This document shows, in pieces, positions 33,696 through 42,670 of a DNA stretch of 64,000 nucleotides. The stretch comes from Streptomyces ardesiacus (GTDB lineage: Bacteria > Actinomycetota > Actinomycetes > Streptomycetales > Streptomycetaceae). The stretch is taken from NCBI RefSeq assembly GCF_003112575.1, contig NZ_BEWC01000010.1:372001-436000 (forward strand), in the 5' to 3' direction. The first letter of the stretch is position 1. The number at the start of each line of letters is the position of its first letter. The notes under the pieces are model-generated. The model did no database searches and had not been told where the DNA came from. It saw nothing but the letters and a program-made list of their open reading frames with translations. The position numbers were made by a program, and so were the translations under genes.

Positions 33696-35084
33696 GTGGC
33701 GAACGACGCCAGCACCGTTTTCGACCTAGTGATCCTCGGCGGTGGCAGCGGTGGTTACGCCGCGGCCCTGCGCGGGGCTCAGCTGGGCCTGGACGTCGCC
33801 CTGATCGAGAAGAACAAGCTTGGCGGCACCTGCCTGCACAACGGCTGCATCCCCACCAAGGCCCTGCTCCACGCGGGCGAGGTCGCCGACCAGTCCCGCG
33901 AGAGCGAGCAGTTCGGCGTCAAGACGTCCTTCGAGGGCGTCGACATGGCGGGCGTGCACAAGTACAAGGACGAGGTGATCGCCGGTCTGTACAAGGGCCT
34001 GCAGGGTCTGGTCGCCTCCCGCAAGATCACCTACATCGAGGGCGAGGGCCGGCTCTCCTCCCCCACCTCCGTCGATGTCAACGGTCAGCGCGTCGAGGGC
34101 CGCCACGTCCTGCTCGCCACCGGCTCCGTGCCGAAGACGCTGCCGGGCCTGGAGATCGACGGCAACCGGATCATCTCCTCGGACCACGCCCTCACGCTCG
34201 ACCGCGTGCCGAAGTCCGCGATCGTGCTGGGCGGCGGCGTCATCGGCGTCGAGTTCGCCTCCGCGTGGAAGTCCTTCGGTTCCGAGGTCACCGTCATCGA
34301 GGGCCTCAAGCACCTGGTCCCGGTCGAGGACGAGAACAGCTCCAAGCTCCTGGAGCGCGCCTTCCGCAAGCGGGGCATCAAGTTCAACCTGGGCACCTTC
34401 TTCCAGAAGGCCGAGTACACCCAGGACGGCGTCAAGGTCACCCTCGCCGACGGCAAGGAGTTCGAGGCCGAGGTCCTGCTCGTCGCCATCGGCCGCGGAC
34501 CGGTCTCGCAGGGCCTGGGCTACGAGGAGAACGGCGTCGCGATGGACCGCGGCTTCGTCCTCGTCGACGAGTACATGCGGACCAACGTCCCGACCATCTC
34601 CGCCGTCGGTGACCTCGTCCCCACCCTCCAGCTCGCGCACGTCGGCTTCGCCGAGGGCATCCTGGTGGCGGAGCGGCTCGCCGGTCTGAAGACCGTTCCG
34701 GTCGACTACGACGGCGTGCCGCGGGTGACGTACTGCCACCCGGAGGTCGCCTCCGTCGGTCTCACCGAGGCCAAGGCGAAGGAGGTCTACGGCGCGGACA
34801 AGGTCGTCTCGATCAAGTTCCCGCTCGGTGGCAACGGCAAGAGCCGCATCCTGAAGACCGCGGGCGAGATCAAGCTCGTCCAGGTCAAGGACGGCGCCGT
34901 GGTCGGCGTCCACATGGTCGGTGACCGCATGGGCGAGCAGGTCGGCGAGGCGCAGCTCATCTACAACTGGGAGGCGCTGCCGGCCGAGGTGGCCCAGCTC
35001 ATCCACGCCCACCCGACGCAGAACGAGGCGCTCGGCGAGGCCCACCTGGCGCTGGCCGGCAAGCCGCTCCACATGCACGACTGA
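33696..35084 (+). CDS. lpdA: Dihydrolipoamide dehydrogenase (E3)
   Basis: 462-residue FAD disulfide oxidoreductase that reoxidises the lipoyl groups of 2-oxoacid dehydrogenase complexes and makes NADH. FAD site LVILGGGSGGYAAA, redox disulfide GGTCLHNGC (C46/C51), NAD site VLGGGVIGVEFASAW, and the C-terminal His-Glu dyad HAHPTQNEAL are all present. GTG 33696 follows GGAGG by 9 bases. It is followed after 63 bp by the E2 gene, and aceE (E1) lies 3 kb downstream, so it very probably serves both pyruvate and 2-oxoglutarate dehydrogenase. Confidence 0.96.
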   Translation: MANDASTVFDLVILGGGSGGYAAALRGAQLGLDVALIEKNKLGGTCLHNGCIPTKALLHAGEVADQSRESEQFGVKTSFEGVDMAGVHKYKDEVIAGLYKGLQGLVASRKITYIEGEGRLSSPTSVDVNGQRVEGRHVLLATGSVPKTLPGLEIDGNRIISSDHALTLDRVPKSAIVLGGGVIGVEFASAWKSFGSEVTVIEGLKHLVPVEDENSSKLLERAFRKRGIKFNLGTFFQKAEYTQDGVKVTLADGKEFEAEVLLVAIGRGPVSQGLGYEENGVAMDRGFVLVDEYMRTNVPTISAVGDLVPTLQLAHVGFAEGILVAERLAGLKTVPVDYDGVPRVTYCHPEVASVGLTEAKAKEVYGADKVVSIKFPLGGNGKSRILKTAGEIKLVQVKDGAVVGVHMVGDRMGEQVGEAQLIYNWEALPAEVAQLIHAHPTQNEALGEAHLALAGKPLHMHD

Positions 35085-35147
35085 CCGCATCGGTCTTCGG
35101 GCGCGACGACACAGACTTCCGCACTTTCGTAAGGAGCAACCGAAACC

Positions 35148-36890
35148 ATGGCGGTTTCCGTAACCCTTCCGGCGCTCGGCGAGAGCGTCACCGAGGGCAC
35201 CGTCACCCGTTGGCTGAAGGCCGAGGGTGAGCGCGTCGAGGCCGACGAGCCGTTGCTCGAGGTCTCGACGGACAAGGTCGACACCGAGATCCCGGCGCCC
35301 GCCTCCGGCGTGCTGTCCTCCATCAAGGTCGCCGAGGACGAGACCGTCGAGGTCGGTGCCGAGCTGGCGCTGATCGACGACGGCAGCGGCGCCCCCGCCG
35401 CCGCCCCGGCCCCGCAGGCCGAGCCGGTCGCCGAGCCGGCCCCGGAGCCCGCTCCGGCCGCCCCCTCCACCGAGCAGGCCGCCCCGGCTCCCGCTCCCAC
35501 GGCCGACGCCTCCGCCGGTGGCGGTTCCGCCGAGGGCACGGACGTCGTCCTGCCCGCGCTCGGCGAGTCCGTCACCGAGGGCACCGTCACCCGCTGGCTG
35601 AAGTCGGTCGGTGACAGCGTCGAGGAGGACGAGCCGCTGCTGGAGGTCTCGACCGACAAGGTCGACACCGAGATCCCGGCGCCCGCCTCCGGCACCCTGC
35701 TGGAGATCGTGGTCGGCGAGGACGAGACCGCGGAGGTCGGCGCCAAGCTCGCCGTCATCGGTGCGGCGGGTGCCGCTCCGGCCGCGGCCCCGGCGGCCCC
35801 CGCCGCCCCGGCGCAGCCCGAGCCCACCCCGGCTCCCGCCCCGGCGGCTCCGGCCGCTCCGGCTCCCGCCCCGCAGGCTCCGGCGGCTCCCGCCCCGGCC
35901 CCTGCCGCGGCTCCGGCCCCGGCCGCACCGGCCGCACCGGCCGCCGCGCAGCCGGTGGACGACGGCGCCTACGTCACCCCGCTGGTGCGCAAGCTCGCCG
36001 CCGAGAACGGCGTCGACCTGTCCACCGTCAAGGGCACCGGCGTCGGCGGCCGTATCCGCAAGCAGGACGTGGTCGCCGCCGCCGAGGCCGCGAAGGCTGC
36101 CCCGGCTCCGGCTGCCGCCGCCCCCGCCGCGCCCGCCGCGAAGAAGGCCCCCGTCCTGGAGGCCTCCCCGCTGCGTGGCCAGACCGTCAAGATGCCGCGC
36201 ATCCGCAAGGTCATCGGCGACAACATGGTCAAGGCGCTGCACGAGCAGGCCCAGCTGTCGTCGGTCGTCGAGGTCGACGTCACCCGCCTGATGAAGCTGC
36301 GCGCCCGTGCCAAGGACGCGTTCGCCGCGCGTGAGGGCGTCAAGCTCTCGCCGATGCCGTTCTTCGTCAAGGCCGCGGCCCAGGCGCTGAAGGCGCACGC
36401 GCCGATCAACGCCAAGATCAACGAGGCCGAGGGGACCATCACCTACTTCGACACCGAGAACATCGGTATCGCGGTGGACTCCGAGAAGGGCCTGATGACC
36501 CCGGTCATCAAGAACGCCGGTGACCTCAACCTGGCCGGCATCGCCAAGGCGACCGCCGACCTGGCGGGCAAGGTGCGGGCCAGCAAGATCAGCCCGGACG
36601 AGCTGGCCGGTGCGACCTTCACCATCTCCAACACCGGTTCGCGCGGCGCGCTGTTCGACACGATCATCGTGCCGCCGGGCCAGGTCGCCATCCTCGGCAT
36701 CGGTGCCACGGTCAAGCGTCCGGCCGTCATCGAGACGGAGGAGGGCACGGTCATCGGCGTCCGCGACATGACGTACCTGACCCTGTCCTACGACCACCGT
36801 CTGGTGGACGGCGCCGACGCCGCCCGCTACCTGACGGCGGTCAAGGCGATCCTGGAGGCGGGCGAGTTCGAGGTCGAGCTCGGCCTGTAG
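35148..36890 (+). CDS. sucB: Dihydrolipoamide acyltransferase E2 with two lipoyl domains
   Basis: 580 residues. Two nearly identical lipoyl domains (1-78 and 130-205) carry lipoyl lysines K43 and K171 in [16 protein letters not shown] long Ala/Pro linker (about 205-270) leads to the E3-binding domain (about 275-312, [21 protein letters not shown]). The acyltransferase domain ends with [14 protein letters not shown] (catalytic H550, D554). It is usually annotated as succinyltransferase. In actinobacteria such a protein can be the E2 core shared by pyruvate and 2-oxoglutarate dehydrogenases, and the nearby aceE supports that. Confidence 0.94.
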   Translation: MAVSVTLPALGESVTEGTVTRWLKAEGERVEADEPLLEVSTDKVDTEIPAPASGVLSSIKVAEDETVEVGAELALIDDGSGAPAAAPAPQAEPVAEPAPEPAPAAPSTEQAAPAPAPTADASAGGGSAEGTDVVLPALGESVTEGTVTRWLKSVGDSVEEDEPLLEVSTDKVDTEIPAPASGTLLEIVVGEDETAEVGAKLAVIGAAGAAPAAAPAAPAAPAQPEPTPAPAPAAPAAPAPAPQAPAAPAPAPAAAPAPAAPAAPAAAQPVDDGAYVTPLVRKLAAENGVDLSTVKGTGVGGRIRKQDVVAAAEAAKAAPAPAAAAPAAPAAKKAPVLEASPLRGQTVKMPRIRKVIGDNMVKALHEQAQLSSVVEVDVTRLMKLRARAKDAFAAREGVKLSPMPFFVKAAAQALKAHAPINAKINEAEGTITYFDTENIGIAVDSEKGLMTPVIKNAGDLNLAGIAKATADLAGKVRASKISPDELAGATFTISNTGSRGALFDTIIVPPGQVAILGIGATVKRPAVIETEEGTVIGVRDMTYLTLSYDHRLVDGADAARYLTAVKAILEAGEFEVELGL

Positions 36891-36913
36891 TCCTCCCCCG
36901 CCAGTGGGCCCGT

Positions 36914-36954
36914 ACGGAGCCCCCGCCCGGAACCTTCCGGGACGGGGGCTCCGT
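36914..36954. terminator. Terminator hairpin after the E2 gene
   Basis: ACGGAGCCCCCG (36914-36925) pairs with CGGGGGCTCCGT (36943-36954), and the loop contains a further CCGGAA/TTCCGG stem. It ends the lpdA-sucB transcript before the GntR gene. Confidence 0.8.
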
Positions 36955-37101
36955 CGTGTTCCGGGCGTGGCACGCTGTGTAAGTCTCGTCTCACCTGCGT
37001 AAAAGCGCGCCCATGCGCCCTTCCCGCCCGCCGTGACGGCCGTATTGTCTAAACGTCAGCCGCCCCAGGGTCCGAAAGGGGACCCTCTCGAAGGAGCTCC
37101 C

Positions 37102-37725
37102 ATGACCGCGCCCGTCGTCCACTCGCTGCGCGAACAGATCCGCGAGCACATCCTGGAAGGGATCATCAGCGGACGCTGGCAGCCGGGCGAGCGGATCGTG
37201 GAGCGCAGGATCGCCACCGAGCTGGAGGTCAGCCAGACGCCGGTGCGGGAGGCGCTGCGGGAGCTGGAGTCGCTGCGGCTGATCGAGTCGGCGCCGAACA
37301 AGGGCGTACGGGTGCGGAACCTGACCGCCGCCGACCTGGAGGAGAGCTACCCGGTCCGGGCCGGCCTGGAGGCCATCGCGGCGGAGCTGGCGGCGGACCG
37401 GCTCGCCGTGGACTGCTCGGCCCTGGAGCCGCACGTCGCCGCGCTGTACGAGGCCGACCGCGTCTCCGACGGCACGGGCCAGGTGCGGCACACGGTGGGC
37501 TTCCACCGCGAGCTGGTGCGGGCCGCGGGGAACTCGGTGCTGCTGCACACGTGGGAGGGGCTGGGGATCGAGGTGTTCACGGCGCTGTCGATACGGTGGC
37601 TGGGGACGGTGCAGCAGTCGTACGCGGAGGAGCACGAGGAACTGGTGGCGGCCTTCCGGCGCCGGGACCCGCGGATCGCGGAGATCGTCAAGTCCCATGT
37701 CCTGGGCTGCGCCCCGCGCCCCTGA
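37102..37725 (+). CDS. GntR-family regulator (FadR/FCD subfamily)
   Basis: 207-residue transcription factor with an N-terminal winged helix (about 5-70; ILEGIISGRWQPGERIVERR, VSQTPVREALRELESLRLI) and an all-helical FCD ligand domain with candidate metal ligands at GFHRELVRAAGN and the C-terminal EEHEELVAAF. AAGGAG precedes ATG 37102. It lies immediately upstream of aceE, like pdhR before aceEF in E. coli, so regulation of pyruvate dehydrogenase in response to a small acid is a reasonable hypothesis. The palindrome at 37846-37862 is the candidate target. Confidence 0.9.
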   Translation: MTAPVVHSLREQIREHILEGIISGRWQPGERIVERRIATELEVSQTPVREALRELESLRLIESAPNKGVRVRNLTAADLEESYPVRAGLEAIAAELAADRLAVDCSALEPHVAALYEADRVSDGTGQVRHTVGFHRELVRAAGNSVLLHTWEGLGIEVFTALSIRWLGTVQQSYAEEHEELVAAFRRRDPRIAEIVKSHVLGCAPRP

Positions 37726-37844
37726 CGAACGAGCCGCACCCCGCTCACCTGCAGAAACCTCCGTGAACAAGGTCACCCCGTGCCACCGCCGGAGGCACCC
37801 CGTGCCGACTTTCTCGTGATCAAGAGGTTTTGCTTCTCAACCCT

Positions 37845-37874
37845 TTGATCGATCATCGATCAGGGAGTTACAGT
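37845..37874 (+). promoter_or_regulatory. aceE promoter with an operator-like palindrome
   Basis: TTGATC (37845-37850) and TACAGT (37869-37874), 18 bases apart, form a plausible sigma70-type promoter. A perfect 17-bp palindrome TGATCGAT-C-ATCGATCA (37846-37862) covers the -35, as expected for a repressor site. An extra TGATCA occurs at 37817-37822. The adjacent GntR-family gene is the likeliest source of the binding protein. The start codon lies about 100 bp downstream, leaving a sizeable leader. Confidence 0.6.
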
Positions 37875-37979
37875 CACGCTTGGACTCCCACCGGAGCCCA
37901 GCCCTGTCCTGCCAAAGACCTAGGGCACCCCGAACCCTTGCCGATGAGGGAACCCCCTTCGACTGAGGAAGGCGGCGAC

Positions 37980-40679
37980 ATGACGACCGACCCGAAAGCC
38001 ATCCAGCCGAGCGAGCTCGACCAGCTCCCGGACCGCGACCCCGAGGAGACCGCCGAGTGGCAGGCCTCCCTGGACGCCGTCACCAAGGCGGCCGGGCCGC
38101 ACCGTGCCGCGTACCTGATGCGCCGCACGCTGGAGCGCGCCGAGGGCGCCGGCCTCGCGCTGCCCAAGCTGCTGGAGACGGACTACGTCAACACCATCCC
38201 CACCTCCGCCGAGCCCACCGTGGACGGCGACGAGGCGATGGAGCAGCGGATCACCGCCTGGAACCGCTGGAACGCGGCGGCGATGGTGACGCGCGGCAGC
38301 AAGTACGGCGTCGGCGGCCACATCGCCACCTTCGCCTCCGCCGCCTGGCTCTACGAGACCGGCTTCAACCACTTCTTCAAGGGCAAGGAGGGGGACGGCT
38401 CCGGCGACCAGCTCTACGTCCAGGGCCACGCCTCCCCCGGCATCTACGCCCGGGCCTTCCTCGACGGCCGCCTGTCCGAGGAGCACCTGGACAACTTCCG
38501 CCGCGAGGCCGGCGGCAACGGCCTGCCGTCCTACCCGCACCCGCGCCGGCTGCCCTGGCTGTGGGAGTTCCCCACCGTCTCCATGGGGCTCGGCCCGATC
38601 TCCGCGATCTACCAGGCGCGGTTCAACCGCTACCTGACCAGCCGCGGCATCAAGGACCTCACCAACTCCCACGTGTGGGCGTTCCTCGGTGACGGCGAGA
38701 TGGACGAGCCGGAGTCCACCACCGCGCTCACCCTCGCCTCCCGCGAGGGCCTGGACAACCTGACCTTCGTCATCAACTGCAACCTGCAGCGCCTCGACGG
38801 TCCGGTCCGCGCCAACTTCAAGATCGTGCAGGAGCTGGAGGCCCAGTTCCGCGGCGCCGGCTGGAACGTCATCAAGTCGCTGTGGGGCACGGCCTGGGAC
38901 GAGCTGTTCCAGCTCGACACCACCGGCGCGCTCGTACGCCGGCTGCGCGAGGTACCGGACGCGCAGGTGCAGACGTACCAGACGCGCGACGCCGCCTACA
39001 TCCGCGAGGACTTCTTCGGCAAGGACCCGCAGCTCGCCGAGATGGCGAAGCTCCTGTCCGACGACAAGATCCTCGAGTGCTTCCACTTCTCGCGCGGCGG
39101 CCACGAGTCCCGCAAGGTGTACGCCGCGTACAAGGCCGCGCTCGCCCACAAGGGCGCGCCGACCGTGATCCTGGCCCAGACGGTCAAGGGGCACACCCTC
39201 GGCACCGGCTTCGCGTCGAAGAACGCCAACCACCAGATGAAGAAGCTCTCGGTGGACGAGTTCAAGGACATGCGCGACCTGCTCGGCCTGCCGATCGCGG
39301 ACAGCGCCTTCGTCGACGGCGTGGTCCCCTACGCCCACCCGGGCGCCGACTCCCCCGAGGTCCGCTACCTCCAGGAGCGCCGCGCGGCCCTCGGCGGTCC
39401 GGCCCCGGCCCGCCGCGTGCACCCGCTGGCTCCGCTGCCCGCGCCCGCCGACAAGGCGTTCGCGGCCTTCGACAAGGGTTCCGGCTCGCAGAGCGTGGCC
39501 ACCACGATGGCCTTCGTCCGCCTGGTCAAGGACCTGGTCCGCGACAAGGAGACCGGCAAGCGCTGGGTGCCGATCGTCCCGGACGAGGCGCGCACCTTCG
39601 GCATGGAGAGCCTCTTCCCGTCCCTGGGCATCTACTCGCCCAAGGGCCAGACGTACGAGCCGGTCGACCGCGACCAGCTGATGTACTACAAGGAAGCCAA
39701 GAACGGCCAGATCCTCAACGAGGGCATCACCGAGGCCGGTTCGATGGCCGACTTCATCGCCGCGTCCACCGCGTACGCGACGCACGGCGAGGCGATGATC
39801 CCGTTCTACATCTTCTACTCGATGTTCGGCTGGCAGCGCACGGCCGACCAGATGTGGCAGCTCGGCGACCAGCTCGGCCGCGGCTTCCTGGTCGGCGCGA
39901 CGGCCGGCCGCACCACCCTGACCGGTGAGGGCCTCCAGCACGCCGACGGCCACTCCCCGGCCATCGCGGCGACCAACCCCGCCGCCGTCACCTACGACCC
40001 GGCGTTCGCGTACGAGATCGCGGCGATCGTCAAGGACGGCCTGCGCCGCATGTACGGCGAGGCGGCCCCGGGCGAGGACCCGAACGTCTTCTACTACCTG
40101 ACGGTCTACAACGAGCCGATGCCGCAGCCGGCCAAGCCGTCCGGCGTGGACGAGGGCATCGTCAAGGGCCTGTACCGCTTCAACACGGCGGAGACGGCGG
40201 GCCTGACCCCGGCCGCGAACGCCCCGCGCATCCAGCTCCTGGGCTCCGGCACGGCGATCCACTGGACGCTCAAGGCACAGCGGCTGCTCGCCGAGGAGTG
40301 GGGCGTGGCCGCCGACGTGTGGTCCGCGACCTCCTGGACGGAGCTGCGCCGGGACGCCATGGACGCCGACGCGGCGCTGCTGCGCGGCGAGGAGCGGGTG
40401 CCGTACCTCCGCCGGGCGCTCCAGGGCGCCGAGGGTCCGGTCCTGGCGGTCTCCGACTACATGCGTCAGGTCCCGGACCAGATCGCGCAGTGGGTCGAGC
40501 AGGACTACTCGTCGCTCGGTGCCGACGGCTTCGGCCTGTCGGACACCCGGGACGCCGCCCGCCGCCACTTCGGCGTGGACGCGGAGTCCATCGTGGTCGC
40601 GGCCCTGGCCCAGCTCGCCAAGCGCGGCGAGGTCAAGGCGACGGCCGTGAAGGAGGCGCGCGAGCGCTACGGCCTGTAG
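37980..40679 (+). CDS. aceE: Pyruvate dehydrogenase E1 component, homodimeric
   Basis: An 899-residue thiamine-diphosphate enzyme that decarboxylates pyruvate and acetylates the lipoyl groups of E2. Landmarks include MVTRGSKYGVGGHIATFAS, GDGEMDEPESTTALTLAS (ThDP/Mg motif beginning GDG and ending with NCNLQRLDGPVR), GHESRKVYAAYKAAL and LLGSGTAIHW. It is of the single-chain E. coli AceE type, which actinobacteria combine with a shared E2/E3. ATG 37980 (MTTDPKAIQPSELD) is preceded by GAGGAAGG; an upstream in-frame ATG at 37944 is weaker. A strong hairpin follows the stop. Confidence 0.97.
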   Translation: MTTDPKAIQPSELDQLPDRDPEETAEWQASLDAVTKAAGPHRAAYLMRRTLERAEGAGLALPKLLETDYVNTIPTSAEPTVDGDEAMEQRITAWNRWNAAAMVTRGSKYGVGGHIATFASAAWLYETGFNHFFKGKEGDGSGDQLYVQGHASPGIYARAFLDGRLSEEHLDNFRREAGGNGLPSYPHPRRLPWLWEFPTVSMGLGPISAIYQARFNRYLTSRGIKDLTNSHVWAFLGDGEMDEPESTTALTLASREGLDNLTFVINCNLQRLDGPVRANFKIVQELEAQFRGAGWNVIKSLWGTAWDELFQLDTTGALVRRLREVPDAQVQTYQTRDAAYIREDFFGKDPQLAEMAKLLSDDKILECFHFSRGGHESRKVYAAYKAALAHKGAPTVILAQTVKGHTLGTGFASKNANHQMKKLSVDEFKDMRDLLGLPIADSAFVDGVVPYAHPGADSPEVRYLQERRAALGGPAPARRVHPLAPLPAPADKAFAAFDKGSGSQSVATTMAFVRLVKDLVRDKETGKRWVPIVPDEARTFGMESLFPSLGIYSPKGQTYEPVDRDQLMYYKEAKNGQILNEGITEAGSMADFIAASTAYATHGEAMIPFYIFYSMFGWQRTADQMWQLGDQLGRGFLVGATAGRTTLTGEGLQHADGHSPAIAATNPAAVTYDPAFAYEIAAIVKDGLRRMYGEAAPGEDPNVFYYLTVYNEPMPQPAKPSGVDEGIVKGLYRFNTAETAGLTPAANAPRIQLLGSGTAIHWTLKAQRLLAEEWGVAADVWSATSWTELRRDAMDADAALLRGEERVPYLRRALQGAEGPVLAVSDYMRQVPDQIAQWVEQDYSSLGADGFGLSDTRDAARRHFGVDAESIVVAALAQLAKRGEVKATAVKEARERYGL

Positions 40680-40689
40680 TCCCAGTGAG

Positions 40690-40719
40690 AGGAGGCCCCC
40701 GCCGCGGCGGGGGCCTCCT
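40690..40719. terminator. Terminator downstream of aceE
   Basis: Perfect 30-bp palindrome beginning AGGAGGCCCCCGCCG, followed by a T pair, 11 bases after the aceE stop. Confidence 0.85.
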
Positions 40720-40743
40720 TGCGTTCTCCTGCATGATGTGGGG

Positions 40744-41754
40744 ATGCGTGCTGCCCGCCTGATCAAGATGGTGCTGCTCCTCCAGTCCCGCCCGGCCATG
40801 ACCGCCGCGGAGCTGGCCCGGGAGCTGGAGGTGTCGGAGCGGACCGTGACGCGGGACGCGCAGGCGCTGTCGGAGGCGGGCGTGCCGGTGTACGCGGAGC
40901 GGGGCCGGGTCGGCGGGTACCGCCTCGTCGGCGGCTACCGCACCCGGCTGACCGGGCTGGCGCGGGGCGAGGCGGAGGCGCTGTTCCTGTCCGGGGTCCC
41001 CGGGGCGCTGCGGGAGATGGGCCTGGAGGACGCGGCCTCGGCGGCCCGCCTGAAGGTGTCGGCGGCCCTGCTCCCCTCCCTGCGGGACGCCTCGCGTACG
41101 GCGGCCCAGCGGTTCCACCTGGACGCGCCGAGCTGGTTCCGCGAGCCCGAGACGCCCGAGCTGCTGCCCGCGGTGGCGGACGCGGTCTGGGACGACCGGC
41201 GGGTCGCCGCGCGGTACCGGCGCGGGGAGGAGGAGGTCGTACGGGAGCTGGAGCCGTACGGGCTCGTGCTGAAGGCCGGCGTCTGGTACCTGTGCGCGAG
41301 GGTCGCGGGGACGTCGGACGGGCCGTTCCGCGTCTACCGCGTCGACCGTTTCACGGCGGTGGAGGCGGGCGGGGAGCGCTTCGGCCGGGACGAGGACTTC
41401 GACCTGCCCGCGTTCTGGGCGGAGCGGGCGGAGCAGTTCGCGCGGTCGATCCTGCGGGCCGAGGTCGTGGTGCGGCTGTCGCCCCGGGGCGTACGGGAGC
41501 TGCCCCGCGCCGTCGACGCGCCGACCGCCCGGGAGGCGCTGGAGGGGGCGGGGGCGGCGGACGCGGACGGGTGGGTGACGGTGACGCTGCCGGTGGAGTC
41601 GGAGGAGGTCGCGCACGCGCAGCTCAGGGGTCTCGGGCCGGAGGTGGAGGTGTTGTCCCCGGCACCCCTGCGGGAGCGCTTCGCTCGGGATGCGCGGAGG
41701 TTGGCCGAGCTGTACGGGGGTGACGGTTCGGCCGGGGGTACGGCCCCGCGTTGA
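40744..41754 (+). CDS. WYL-domain transcriptional regulator with a DeoR-type helix-turn-helix
   Basis: 336 residues. The N-terminal winged helix (RLIKMVLLLQSRPAMTAAELARELEVSERTVTRD) is followed by a helical linker and a WYL domain (about 150-225; LEPYGLVLKAGVWYLCARV, FRVYRVDRFTAV) and a C-terminal WCX-like extension. Such proteins sense nucleotides or nucleic-acid ligands and regulate stress or defence genes, but no defence genes lie beside it here. ATG 40744 is used; GTG 40738 is equally possible. Copy 2 of the large repeat starts inside its stop codon region. Confidence 0.9.
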   Translation: MRAARLIKMVLLLQSRPAMTAAELARELEVSERTVTRDAQALSEAGVPVYAERGRVGGYRLVGGYRTRLTGLARGEAEALFLSGVPGALREMGLEDAASAARLKVSAALLPSLRDASRTAAQRFHLDAPSWFREPETPELLPAVADAVWDDRRVAARYRRGEEEVVRELEPYGLVLKAGVWYLCARVAGTSDGPFRVYRVDRFTAVEAGGERFGRDEDFDLPAFWAERAEQFARSILRAEVVVRLSPRGVRELPRAVDAPTAREALEGAGAADADGWVTVTLPVESEEVAHAQLRGLGPEVEVLSPAPLRERFARDARRLAELYGGDGSAGGTAPR

Positions 41755-42063
41755 CCGGTGCCCGGGGGGCGCGGGGTCGGATCGCGAGCCCGGCGTAGCG
41801 GGGTGCCGCTGCGCCCACCCGTGCCGCCCCAGCGGCACGACTGCCCGCAGCTGGGGGGGGGCGACGCGGCGGGGCAGCCGCGTACGGCGAGAAGGGGACG
41901 TGTCGGGGGGTGTCCGCCCGCAGCGGTTGGCGCGTCAACGGAGTCCACTTCTGTGGCCCACCGATTCCGCGCCGTTCCGAGGACGGACACCCCCCGACGC
42001 GGCCCCGACCCACAACGCACCCCACCGCGCACCCCCACCCACCCCGCACAGGCGCCGCAGGCA
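41750..42063 (+). repeat. Large dispersed intergenic repeat, family A, copy 2 (314 bp)
   Basis: Same orientation as copy 1 at 28564-28953, with only scattered differences and without the internal duplications. The 15-bp inverted repeat is at 41902-41916 and 41984-41998, enclosing the same 67-bp core, whose only difference seen is one C/G change. The left end, GTTGACCGG, contains the TGA stop of the WYL regulator (41752-41754). The 371-bp gap to the next gene holds no supported gene. Confidence 0.9.
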
Positions 42064-42125
42064 AACGCACCCCGGCCCCCACTCCACGTGCGCCGCCCGC
42101 GTGCAGGGACGATGCTGGAGCCGTG

Positions 42126-42647
42126 ATGGACGAGACGGAGTTCTGGGAGCTGATCGACGCCACCCGGGAGGGTGCGGACGGGGACGCCGAGGAGCAGGCC
42201 GACCTGCTCGTGGAGCGGCTGCTCGGCATGGACCCGGACCTCGTGCTCGACTTCGCCCGTCACTTCGAGGCCCGCTACAACCGCGCCTGCGCCTGGGACC
42301 TGTGGGCCGCCGCGTGGGTACTGCTCGGCGGGGCCAGTGACGACGCCTTCGACTTCTTCCGCTGCTGGCTGATCGGCCAGGGCCGCGAGGTGTACGAGGG
42401 CGCGGTGCACGACCCCGACTCGCTCGCCGAGCTGCTCGACGACTTCGACGACGAGCTGGACGGCGACGGCGAGGAGCTGGGCTACGCGGCCGACGAGGCC
42501 TACGAGCAGCTCACCGGCACGGTCGCCCCGGACCTGGGCATCGCGCCCGCCCCCGCGGAGCCGCTCGGCACCCCGGTCGACCTGGAGGACGACCGCGCCT
42601 TGGCCGAGCGCCTGCCCCGCCTGTGGGCCAGGTTCGGACCGGAGTGA
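42126..42647 (+). CDS. DUF4240 domain protein
   Basis: 173-residue acidic, mostly helical protein matching the DUF4240 pattern: MDETEFWELIDATREGADGD at the start, VLDFARHFEARYNRACAWDLW, and the DDAFDFFRCWLIGQGREVYE segment. Function is unknown, though the domain is widespread in actinobacteria and often found as a single domain. ATG 42126 overlaps an adjacent in-frame GTG (42123). It has no obvious operon partner; the next gene is convergent. Confidence 0.85.
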   Translation: MDETEFWELIDATREGADGDAEEQADLLVERLLGMDPDLVLDFARHFEARYNRACAWDLWAAAWVLLGGASDDAFDFFRCWLIGQGREVYEGAVHDPDSLAELLDDFDDELDGDGEELGYAADEAYEQLTGTVAPDLGIAPAPAEPLGTPVDLEDDRALAERLPRLWARFGPE

Positions 42648-42670
42648 CGCGCACCGCCCGCCCCCGGCGG

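Noticed and set aside
33726-36797. A 1023-codon minus-strand frame with Gly/Arg-rich repeats
   Set aside because: The repeats are the antisense image of the Ala/Pro linker and lipoyl domains of the E2 gene.
37920-40799. A 959-codon open frame on the minus strand opposite aceE
   Set aside because: It is the GC-driven shadow of aceE: composition is Arg/Gly/Val/Leu-rich with no domain, while the plus-strand frame is an unmistakable E1.
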